A DNA stretch of 8,476 nucleotides from Hyphomicrobiales bacterium (GTDB lineage Bacteria > Pseudomonadota > Alphaproteobacteria > Rhizobiales > Beijerinckiaceae). The stretch lies in contig PXAW01000121.1 in the NCBI GenBank assembly GCA_003567055.1, positions 1 through 8,476 of the forward strand, read 5' to 3'. The notes under the pieces were generated by a model, which was given only the letters and a program-made list of their open reading frames with translations, did not search any database and was not told where the DNA came from. Shown one piece after another: positions 1-6,011 of this stretch; the stretch's first letter is position 1, and every line of letters begins with the position of its first letter. The position numbers and the translations under genes are program-made.

Positions 1-306
1 CACCTCGCGCGCCGCGGCCTCGAACGCAACCGGATCATGGTTCGCCATGGCGATATCGAAAGCCGTGCCGTCCATGTGCTTCGAGCGCGGCGCCCCGCCG
101 ACATTGCGGTTGTGTTCGGGGCTCCGATATCCGGAGCGCACGATCAGCGGCTTGCCCAGCCGGTCGCGGAGCGCCTGCAGCTTGTCCAGTGCCTCTGGAT
201 TCAGCTTCAGCTGGCCGGTGCCGCGGCAGGCGATCTCGGCCGGGGAGAAGTTGGCCCAGGGCCATTGATCGGCGGGCACGTCCCGCCAGCTTGCATGCAT
301 GGTCAC
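1..306 (-). CDS. Endolysin, M15 family (Peptidase_M15_3-like) peptidoglycan peptidase, C-terminus cut by window edge
   Basis: The first 102 codons are visible and the frame runs open through base 1. The protein is a zinc peptidase of the M15 (D-Ala-D-Ala carboxypeptidase/endolysin) type that cuts peptide cross-links in the host wall at lysis. Residues 75-84 read SKHMDGTAFD, a perfect match to the M15 motif SxHxxGxAxD, giving zinc ligands H77 and D84. R57-S58-G59-Y60-R61-S62 matches the conserved substrate-side loop (RSxYRS). The third zinc ligand, usually in an HxD motif further on, lies outside the window. No signal peptide is seen, so export should depend on a holin. The start is GTG at 306, which overlaps the preceding stop as GTGA and has GGAAGG 9 bases upstream. 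An in-frame ATG at 300 is the alternative. Family assignment is strong; lysis rather than virion use is inferred from the small membrane-protein gene just before it. Confidence 0.93.
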   Translation of the reverse strand, partial: MTMHASWRDVPADQWPWANFSPAEIACRGTGQLKLNPEALDKLQALRDRLGKPLIVRSGYRSPEHNRNVGGAPRSKHMDGTAFDIAMANHDPVAFEAAAREV

Positions 307-581
307 GGCCTGCCCCCTTCCAGCAGCCGCACCAGCCGCCCGATATCGCCACGCATGGCGCTCATGCTTTCCTCGATCCGGCCAAGCTGCACGGCCTGCT
401 CCTGGCTGGACATCGTCATGAGCTCGATCACGCGCTCGTGCCGGGCAATGTCTCGGGCATTGCGCTCGATGTCGCTGTGCATCCTGGAGGCCATCCACGC
501 CCCGCCCATCATCTGCACCACCAGCACGATGATGATGCTGATCGGCACCCGCCTATCCAGATGCCAGCCATTATCCGCCAT
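303..581 (-). CDS. Small single-span membrane protein with coiled-coil tail (holin- or i-spanin-like candidate)
   Basis: This 92-aa protein has a short polar N-terminus (residues 1-12, ending in DRRVP), one hydrophobic segment at about 13-32 (ISIIIVLVVQMM then GGAWMA) and a charged helical remainder. The remainder shows heptad-like spacing (residues about 36-88) consistent with a coiled coil. It ends 4 bases inside the start of the M15 endolysin gene, which points to a lysis role. Two readings fit: a class III-type holin with one transmembrane helix and a soluble C-terminal domain, or an inner-membrane spanin-like protein (N-terminal anchor plus periplasmic coiled coil). A spanin would more often follow the lysin. 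The ATG at 581 is chosen because GAGG sits 7 bases upstream. An in-frame ATG at 596 would add MRGDD and follows the previous stop by 2 bases. That it is a membrane protein is well supported; the exact role is inferred. Confidence 0.8.
   Translation of the reverse strand: MADNGWHLDRRVPISIIIVLVVQMMGGAWMASRMHSDIERNARDIARHERVIELMTMSSQEQAVQLGRIEESMSAMRGDIGRLVRLLEGGRP
316..321 (-). promoter_or_regulatory. Ribosome binding site supporting the GTG start of the endolysin
   Basis: GGAAGG on the minus strand lies 9 bases upstream of the GTG at 306 and 15 upstream of the ATG at 300. The spacing, together with the GTGA overlap, favours the GTG. Confidence 0.5.
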
Positions 582-588
582 GTCGTCG

Positions 589-592
589 CCTC
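589..592 (-). promoter_or_regulatory. Ribosome binding site for the membrane protein start at 581
   Basis: GAGG on the minus strand, 7 bases before the ATG at 581, decides between this start and the upstream ATG at 596, which has no clear Shine-Dalgarno sequence of its own. The site lies inside the reading frame opened by the 596 ATG. Confidence 0.5.
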
Positions 593-598
593 GCATTG

Positions 599-958
599 TC
601 ACGGCCCGATCCCGAACAGCGCATCCACCTGCGCCTCCGTCAGCCCCGCCGCCTCGGCCAGCACGGGAATCAGCCGGTCGGTGCGGCGAATGCGCTCTTG
701 CGCCAGCACGGCGATGCGCACCGAACGCCGCGCGCCGGCCTCGATTGCGCCGGTAGCGATGGCCCCGTCGATGGCATCCGATACCCATTCGGGAATGGCG
801 GTGCCGCCCGCCCAGGCTTCGGCTTCCCCGTCGGTGATGTGTCCGGCATCGGCGACGCGGTCTGCGAAGACGCCGCGCCTCAGGCTGGCATTCGCGCGCG
901 CCCCGGCCAGCCTCTCGGCGGCAATGTCCTCGGGGCTCTTGATGATCAGGTCAAGCAT
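599..958 (-). CDS. Hypothetical phage protein, 119 aa, helical, in tail-lysis junction
   Basis: I do not recognise this family with certainty. The 119-aa product begins MLDLIIKSPEDIAAERLAGA and appears mostly alpha-helical, with acidic and Arg/Ala-rich stretches and no cysteine, membrane segment or signal peptide. A short conserved-looking core, ITDGEAEAWAGGTAIPEWV (residues 41-59), and a C-terminal helix-turn piece, LTEAQVDALFGIG (106-118), are the features to search with. The start at 958 is fixed by a full AGGAGG 6 bases upstream; the frame stays open upstream to 1054 without a comparable site. It overlaps the preceding stop by 8 bases (ATGCTTGA). Lying between fibre and lysis genes, it could be a fibre accessory, an assembly chaperone or a lysis regulator; nothing visible decides among these. 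Confidence 0.8.
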   Translation of the reverse strand: MLDLIIKSPEDIAAERLAGARANASLRRGVFADRVADAGHITDGEAEAWAGGTAIPEWVSDAIDGAIATGAIEAGARRSVRIAVLAQERIRRTDRLIPVLAEAAGLTEAQVDALFGIGP

Positions 959-1277
959 GGGCGGCCTCCTTGCGCGTATAGGGGATATCGACAGCGCCCT
1001 CGGCATCGGGGATGACCACCTGCGCCGGGTCATCGAGGCGGTGCCGAGCGGCATCGGGGCCGATCCGCACCCGCAGCCTGGCGTGGATCACGCCGTCCTT
1101 GCGGGTGATGGGACCGACGAAGGGGTGATCCTCGCCGACAGGCCATGCCTCGCCGCCCTCGGGCACATCTGCGAAGCTGGTGGCCTCGGTATCGACTGTC
1201 AGCACGTCGCCCGCGACATGCAGCGTGGTGGCGGGCTGGCCGGGCAGCCCGCGCCGGGGGATCAGTGTCAGATGCAT
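951..1277 (-). CDS. Hypothetical phage protein, about 108 aa, following the tail fibre gene
   Basis: The product begins MHLTLIPRRGLPGQP and looks beta-strand-rich and soluble, with no cysteine, signal peptide or membrane helix. Recognisable blocks are TLHVAGDVLTVD (18-29), a glycine/glutamate turn PEGGEAW (39-45), HPFVGPITRKDGVIHARLRV (51-70) and a C-terminal VVIPDAEGAVDIPYTRK (87-103). The alternating pattern suggests a small beta-sandwich or barrel. I know of no assigned function. Two starts compete. The ATG at 1277 has GAGGA 8 bases upstream and is preferred. The ATG at 1292 adds five residues (MRNDT) and overlaps the fibre gene stop as ATGA. Its place right after the fibre gene makes a fibre-associated or tail-accessory role plausible, but that is positional inference only. 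Confidence 0.8.
   Translation of the reverse strand: MHLTLIPRRGLPGQPATTLHVAGDVLTVDTEATSFADVPEGGEAWPVGEDHPFVGPITRKDGVIHARLRVRIGPDAARHRLDDPAQVVIPDAEGAVDIPYTRKEAAHA
965..971 (-). promoter_or_regulatory. Strong Shine-Dalgarno that fixes the start at 958
   Basis: AAGGAGG on the minus strand sits 6 bases before the ATG at 958. It is the strongest ribosome binding site noted in the window and rules against the longer upstream starts in the same frame. It lies inside the end of the preceding gene, so this cistron may be translated at a high rate independently of coupling. Confidence 0.75.
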
Positions 1278-1285
1278 GGTGTCAT

Positions 1286-1290
1286 TCCTC
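1286..1290 (-). promoter_or_regulatory. Ribosome binding site favouring the start at 1277
   Basis: GAGGA on the minus strand lies 8 bases upstream of the ATG at 1277 and overlaps the fibre gene's stop region. It is the reason for choosing 1277 over the ATGA-type start at 1292. Confidence 0.45.
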
Positions 1291-1936
1291 ATTCATGCCA
1301 GAAGCCAATGGCGATGGCGCTCACATCCATCTCGTCGCCGGGCTCGAAATCGATCGTGTCATCGATGCGAAACTGTCGTATCAAGGCGCTCGTAGTTGTT
1401 CTGCTGGGAAGCATGAGCGGGCCAAGATGAGTGTTGTTGGGGGCGGCACCGCCAGCCCCGCCGCCGGTCGCCGACACCTCGGGCAGCGAGCTGAATGCGA
1501 CCTCGAAATCCCAATCCGCCTGAATGTTGTTGTTGTTGTTGAAGGACAGGGTGATGGTCGTCCAGCATATCTGCGTGCCATCCGCGAAGCGGGTGTAATG
1601 CCCGCCCGGACCCGAGCCGCGCTCGACTATCGCGCCCGTAGGGATGCCGCCCGATTGGGAAACCGTGCCGACAATGTTGCCAATCGTGATGCCGGGCTCC
1701 GAGCTGTCGAACCACGCCAGCACCGCATCGCTGTTGCTGCCATCGAACACCTTGATCGCCCAGACATCGCCCGCGCTGTCGTCGATCCACAGCGTGCCGG
1801 CGACGGCATAGGAGGGCCTCGATGTTCCCCTGTGCAGCGACAGCAGCGCATCCAGGCTGTCATCCATCCGCTCGGCCATCGTTGTGGGGGATGCAGGCCC
1901 CGATCTCGGAACTCCGAAGTTTGCGGGTTGCGTCAT
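1289..1936 (-). CDS. Short tail fibre-like protein, putative receptor-binding accessory
   Basis: The 215-aa product has the build of small tail fibre proteins of alphaproteobacterial prophages. Residues 45-65 contain GTLWIDDSAG then IKVFDG, the common 'thin film' W-x-D...ydG fibre motif. Residues 112-125 read GHYTRFADGTQICW, typical of fibre C-terminal domains. The end (about 203-214, MDVSAIAIGFWH) resembles the AiGrW-type final strand of such domains. The middle holds a five-asparagine run (133-137) and a Gly/Ala-rich loop (156-165). The only cysteine is C124. The gene starts within the stop of the TipJ gene (ATGA overlap at 1933-1936), with GGAAAGG about 7 bases upstream, so it is probably translated with TipJ and mounted at the tip. 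Host receptor binding is inferred from family likeness and position; the receptor cannot be told. Confidence 0.8.
   Translation of the reverse strand: MTQPANFGVPRSGPASPTTMAERMDDSLDALLSLHRGTSRPSYAVAGTLWIDDSAGDVWAIKVFDGSNSDAVLAWFDSSEPGITIGNIVGTVSQSGGIPTGAIVERGSGPGGHYTRFADGTQICWTTITLSFNNNNNIQADWDFEVAFSSLPEVSATGGGAGGAAPNNTHLGPLMLPSRTTTSALIRQFRIDDTIDFEPGDEMDVSAIAIGFWHE
1526..1540 (-). repeat. Trinucleotide repeat (AAC)5 coding for five asparagines in the fibre gene
   Basis: On the plus strand this is GTT repeated five times; on the coding strand it gives AAC x5, residues 133-137 of the fibre protein. Changes in copy number would add or remove Asn without shifting frame. In a gene where Asn codons are otherwise scattered this is a local low-complexity tract. 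Confidence 0.85.
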
Positions 1937-4900
1937 GCGTTAACCTTTCCATAGCCCTTGGCGACATAATCGAAGCTGCGCTCGACGGGCGCACCGCCGG
2001 AGTCGCGGAAGATGATGGTGAAGCCGGCTTCGCTCTTGCCGGTGATCTCGTAGGTGTCGCCGCTCACGAGCTCCTGCGCCGCGATGCCGATGCCCTGCAG
2101 CACGCGGAAGGCGGGGCTGAAGGTGACGGTGCGGCCCTCGACCGGCGCCACCAGATCGTCGCCTCCGATCACCCGGTCGGGCATGTCCACTTCGGCGGCG
2201 AGAGCCTGCACAACCGGCGTGATGGCCGGGTCGGATGTCTCGAGCCGCAGCCGGAAGCGGAAAGCGCGGGCCGCGATATTGGCCGCGCCGATCTCGGCCC
2301 AGTCGCTCCAGTTGCCAGCAGCCGGGTCATCATCGGTTGTCGATACATCGACGGCGGCAGACCACGCTTCCGGGTCCACGTCGAACCAGTCATCGGGCTC
2401 GAAAGCGTCGGTGCGGGCGAACCAGTTGTCGAGCGTATTGACCCCGAAGGCATCGAGAAACACAGTGACAAGGCTGGTGTAGACCTGCCCCAGATCGATG
2501 ACTTCCGAGAATGTGTAGACGCCGCTGGTGGCGACGCCCGCGTCCTGAAAGAAGAAGTCGCCGGGGCCAAACCAATCATCGGCTGCGAACAGATCGGACC
2601 CGGCGGCAAGGCGCAGCCTGTTGTCGTCATCGATATGGACGCTTTCCTTGTCGCCCGCCCATTCGGGGTGCACTTCGACGAGCTCTACAACATTGAAAGG
2701 CGTGATGCCCGAGATGCTCGAGACGATCCGCGCCGGGGCTTCGGCGCGGGTGCCGGCATGGGTCACTGCCCGGATCAGGTATGTGCCCGCCCGCGCCGGC
2801 ACCTGAACGGACTGCACGCGCCCCGTGCTGAGAAGCGGGGCTGCTGCCGACCACGGCACTTCCCCGGTCGTGATCGGCGAGAAGCGGATGATATAGCCCG
2901 AAACCAGAATATCGTCAGGGTCATCCCATTGCAGGGTCGCTGTGTCGCCGTTGACCGATATCCGGAATCCGGTCACATCGTCAGGCACCGCGTAGGCAAG
3001 CGCGACATTGATGGTGGTGCTCCCCCAGGCGCTGACAGAGCCGAGCCGGAACAGAGCCCGGACCTGGATGTCGTGAAGCCCTGCCGTCAGGTCGAAGATG
3101 TCGTGCCTTGTTGCCTTCGAGCTCACGCTTTCCGTGGTCCACTCGGTCGCATCCCGCAGCCGCCAACTGACCTGGTAGGCCAGGACATCGCCGAGCTCGG
3201 GGGCATTCCAGCTCACCCGCACGCGAGACCGCACGGCGTTGACCATCTCGACAAGTGTTTCGACGGCCGAAACCGGGGTCACGCGCTGCGTTGAAAAATC
3301 GGTGTCGCCGGTGATCTGCGTGTTGAAGGGCGGTATCGGGCCGCTCTCCGCATCGGCGATCTCGGGCGCATCATCGACAAGCACCAGCCGCGCGCCGAGG
3401 TCTTCGCGAGGCATGACGGCCAGCACCCGCAGCACCACGCTTTCTTTCCCGATCTCGCCTGCCATGAACAGATCGCCCGGTTCCGGCACGTCGCCCGAGC
3501 CATCGAGCGTAACCGTGTGGAATGTGCCATCAGCGCCGATGACGGTGCGCTCGAGGGTCTCGCCATCATCCCGCCGGAAGCGCAGGGTGTATGTGGTGCC
3601 GGCCTCCATTTCGACAGGCTCGTCGAGCGTCACATCCTGGCCGCTCACCGCCTTCACGCGCCCGGCGGCCCGCCCCCACATCGCCACGTCATGCTGCACG
3701 CGCACGCGGTCACCGCGTGTGGCGACAAGATGCTCGAAGTCGGTATCGAGCTCATGGGTTTCGCGGCGCAGCCGCAGCTGCGCGATGTGATACCGCCCAT
3801 GCCGCCAGATCAGGTCCGGGTGGGTGACGCCCGCGAAGTCGATCCCCTCGAATTTCGTGGCATTGTTCTCGTTGTAGCCATCGTCATAGACGATCCGCTC
3901 ATCCTGCAGCCAGCGCTGCCGCTGATTGAGAAAGCGCACCCGCCATGCATGCGGCAGGTCGGCATAGGCGCGCGCGGCGCGGAAGCTCGACGAGTTTCGC
4001 GGCGTGAAGTGCTGGACGATATCCGTGGCACCCGCGTCCCAGACCACGCCCCATTTGCCGTCGCGCAAGGATACCGCCGCGCGACCCGCCGCCGCGATGT
4101 CGCGCAGAGTCTCGAATACCGATGCCGAGAAATCGCGCACCTGGTTGAAGGCAAAGCCCTCAGCCTCGCAGTAGGCATGCCATTCCTGCAGGTTCGGCAA
4201 GTCGATTTGGGCATTGCTCACCGGGCGTGCATTGGCTGGCCCCTGCAGCACATGCCGGAACAGATCAGCCGGGTTGCTCGACTTCTGGTTGTTGACCCAC
4301 TCGGATCCATTCCATGAGCGCACAAGGCCATGACAAACCGCGTTGAGCGTCGCCACGACGCCCGACAGCTCCTCGCTCGCCTTGATCCTGATGGCACTCA
4401 CCGTCAGCGGCTTGTCGGGCCTGATCGGAGCCTCATCGCGCCGGCTCTTCAGCGATGTCCAGACCACATTCTCGCCAACCGTGTCATCCCCGTCATATTC
4501 GTCGCTCCACTTGGCGACCCGCACATCGTATTGACCGCGCGGCACCTCCACGCGCACCGACCGGCGCAGCGGATCGAGCTCGGAAGACCTGACCACGATG
4601 TCACCGGCATTTGTCCAGCCGCCCGACCCCACGGCGGAATACTGGACCCGCACTGTGACCGTGTAGGACACCCGACGGCCATTCTTGCGCCGGAAGCGGA
4701 ACACCCCTTCGGGGAAAGCGACATCCACGGTGAACTCGTCGATATCGGCGGCGGTGCGGCGAACGGAGAATTCCTTCGGCGGCGACAGGGTGACGAAAAG
4801 CTGTTCCTCGAACGTGACCTGCGGGTAAATGCCGATCGCGCCATCGCTCAGCATCTGCCTTGTCCGGATACTCACGCCCTCGAATTCGGAGATCGGGGTC

Positions 4901-5616
4901 TCGCCGATCCGGATATCGTTGACCTGGATCGGCCCGTAGCCCCAGACAAAAAGCAACCGCAGATACTGGTCGTCGCCAAAGACCTCGGTATAAGGCTGCG
5001 CGCCGTAGGGCGGCGAGTGACGATGCCTGCCCAGCACCACAGGGATCGGGCCATAGGGGCGAGCCTCATTGCGCGCGCCGCCGATTGCATAAGACGGGCT
5101 CCTGTCACCGAAATCAGGCGACAGGCGATCAAATGACGGCCTCGACGCCGGAAACAGCGCGTTGACCGCCAGCGCCCCGGCTATCGAGATGCCCGCGCCC
5201 ACCAGCCCCGTGACAGCGCCGGCACCAATGCCGCCTGCGGTCAGCCCGAAAGCCCCGATGATGGGCGCCGAGATCATCGGCGCGATCACCGTCGCCGCCA
5301 CAGTGACGACAGCGGCCAGTATCGTGCGGAGCGAGCCTCGGCCGGGCACGCCGACCAACGTGACCATGGTGCCGGGCTTGAGCCGCACACGCGCCCACCA
5401 GTCGCGCGCAACCGCCTCGCCGTTGATGGCGGCATGGATCCGCGCCCGGCTTGAGATGCTGCCGCCATATGCCGCGATGATCTCGGCCATGGAATACCCC
5501 GCCGGCGCGGTGAATTCATGCCGGGCCTCACGCAACACCGATGGTCGCACGATCACGCGCACAGCGTCCGCGTCGGTCAGCAGCTCGCCGGTCAGTGAGG
5601 GCAGGGCAAGGGTCAC
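1933..5616 (-). CDS. Host specificity / tail tip protein J (TipJ family), probable TipI-TipJ fusion with fibronectin III domains
   Basis: At 1227 aa this is the central tail-tip protein that contacts the host and forms the baseplate hub, comparable to lambda gpJ. The visible layout is as follows. Residues 1-95 form a beta-grasp-looking domain (RVIVRPSVL, AAINGEAV, LKPGTMVTLVGVP). Residues 97-156 are a Gly/Ala-rich hydrophobic stretch. Residues 160-400 hold the TipJ entry region (ARPYGPIPVVLGRHRHSP at 185-202, LLFVWGYGPIQVNDIRIGE at 221-239). Residues 440-620 contain the phage tail hub-like part (NPADLFRHVLQGPANARP at 448-465). Fibronectin III-like domains follow at about 786-876 and 877-966. 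Residues 1000-1090 carry D-D-W-F repeats. The C-terminal beta region includes VDMPDRV at 1143-1149 and ends FDYVAKGYGKVNA. The GTG start overlaps the NlpC stop (GTGA), with GAGG 7 bases upstream. Family assignment is strong; exact domain borders are estimates. Confidence 0.92.
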   Translation of the reverse strand: MTLALPSLTGELLTDADAVRVIVRPSVLREARHEFTAPAGYSMAEIIAAYGGSISSRARIHAAINGEAVARDWWARVRLKPGTMVTLVGVPGRGSLRTILAAVVTVAATVIAPMISAPIIGAFGLTAGGIGAGAVTGLVGAGISIAGALAVNALFPASRPSFDRLSPDFGDRSPSYAIGGARNEARPYGPIPVVLGRHRHSPPYGAQPYTEVFGDDQYLRLLFVWGYGPIQVNDIRIGETPISEFEGVSIRTRQMLSDGAIGIYPQVTFEEQLFVTLSPPKEFSVRRTAADIDEFTVDVAFPEGVFRFRRKNGRRVSYTVTVRVQYSAVGSGGWTNAGDIVVRSSELDPLRRSVRVEVPRGQYDVRVAKWSDEYDGDDTVGENVVWTSLKSRRDEAPIRPDKPLTVSAIRIKASEELSGVVATLNAVCHGLVRSWNGSEWVNNQKSSNPADLFRHVLQGPANARPVSNAQIDLPNLQEWHAYCEAEGFAFNQVRDFSASVFETLRDIAAAGRAAVSLRDGKWGVVWDAGATDIVQHFTPRNSSSFRAARAYADLPHAWRVRFLNQRQRWLQDERIVYDDGYNENNATKFEGIDFAGVTHPDLIWRHGRYHIAQLRLRRETHELDTDFEHLVATRGDRVRVQHDVAMWGRAAGRVKAVSGQDVTLDEPVEMEAGTTYTLRFRRDDGETLERTVIGADGTFHTVTLDGSGDVPEPGDLFMAGEIGKESVVLRVLAVMPREDLGARLVLVDDAPEIADAESGPIPPFNTQITGDTDFSTQRVTPVSAVETLVEMVNAVRSRVRVSWNAPELGDVLAYQVSWRLRDATEWTTESVSSKATRHDIFDLTAGLHDIQVRALFRLGSVSAWGSTTINVALAYAVPDDVTGFRISVNGDTATLQWDDPDDILVSGYIIRFSPITTGEVPWSAAAPLLSTGRVQSVQVPARAGTYLIRAVTHAGTRAEAPARIVSSISGITPFNVVELVEVHPEWAGDKESVHIDDDNRLRLAAGSDLFAADDWFGPGDFFFQDAGVATSGVYTFSEVIDLGQVYTSLVTVFLDAFGVNTLDNWFARTDAFEPDDWFDVDPEAWSAAVDVSTTDDDPAAGNWSDWAEIGAANIAARAFRFRLRLETSDPAITPVVQALAAEVDMPDRVIGGDDLVAPVEGRTVTFSPAFRVLQGIGIAAQELVSGDTYEITGKSEAGFTIIFRDSGGAPVERSFDYVAKGYGKVNA

Positions 5617-6011
5617 AGCAGGGCCTCATGGCGAAGATGACCGGCGATGCGCCGCTGCATGTGCGGCGACGAGGCGCGCTCGATCAGCGACGGCCCCGGC
5701 CCCGGCGAGTGCAGCACGCGACCACCGGCAAGCCGGATGCCGACATGGGCTATCTCGCGACCGTGACGGATGGCGACGAGATCGCTTTCCTTCGGCTCTG
5801 CGACCGGGTGCCAGCGCGGGGCGACATCATGGCGGAATATCTCGGACAGCGCGCGGCGATCCAGCGCCGTGGTGGAGGCTGCCGCGTCGTAGCGCTCGAC
5901 CTCGATGCCATGCACGGCCCGAAAGTAGAGATAGACGATCCCCCAGCAATCCGCCCCGCCCCAGTCCCGGCCATCGACCACATAGGGGATGCCCACCAGC
6001 CGGTCGATCAT
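5613..6011 (-). CDS. NlpC/P60 family tail peptidase (lambda gpK position)
   Basis: The 132-aa protein is a compact NlpC/P60 cysteine peptidase. The catalytic cysteine is C22 in WGGADCWG (17-24), the histidine H89 in IAHVGIRLAGG (87-97), and the third polar residue is probably H101 in RVLHSPGPG (98-106). This Cys-His-His arrangement with a 'grvlHs.g' tail is usual for the family, which cleaves stem peptides of peptidoglycan. In lambda-like phages the enzyme acts in tail assembly or in opening the wall for DNA entry. It is much shorter than lambda gpK, because the N-terminal JAB/MPN domain is absent. The start overlaps the DUF1833 stop by one base (TGATG), and its stop overlaps the TipJ start. 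The protein lacks a signal peptide, consistent with incorporation into the virion. Confidence 0.93.
   Translation of the reverse strand: MIDRLVGIPYVVDGRDWGGADCWGIVYLYFRAVHGIEVERYDAAASTTALDRRALSEIFRHDVAPRWHPVAEPKESDLVAIRHGREIAHVGIRLAGGRVLHSPGPGPSLIERASSPHMQRRIAGHLRHEALL

Noticed and set aside
35..352. Minus-strand frame of 105 codons near the left edge
   Set aside because: Out of frame with the M15 endolysin and the membrane protein it overlaps; rich in Arg/Gly/Ala with no domain. The endolysin frame has intact zinc motifs.
959..1054. Longer N-terminus for the 119-aa protein
   Set aside because: AAGGAGG at 965-971 clearly marks the ATG at 958, and the extension is Arg/Pro-rich out-of-frame-like sequence.
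189..1430. Plus-strand open frame of 413 codons
   Set aside because: It lies opposite five well-supported minus-strand genes. It is a GC-rich antisense frame with Arg/Ala/His/Pro-heavy composition and no recognisable domain.
1526..1540. Diversity-generating retroelement variable region, suggested by AAC codons
   Set aside because: The five AAC codons are a simple repeat. There is no second copy as template, no reverse transcriptase gene and no C-type lectin end in the window.
1822..3294. Plus-strand open frame of 490 codons
   Set aside because: Antisense to the TipJ gene, with no domain, ribosome binding site or sensible composition. High GC leaves few stops in this frame.
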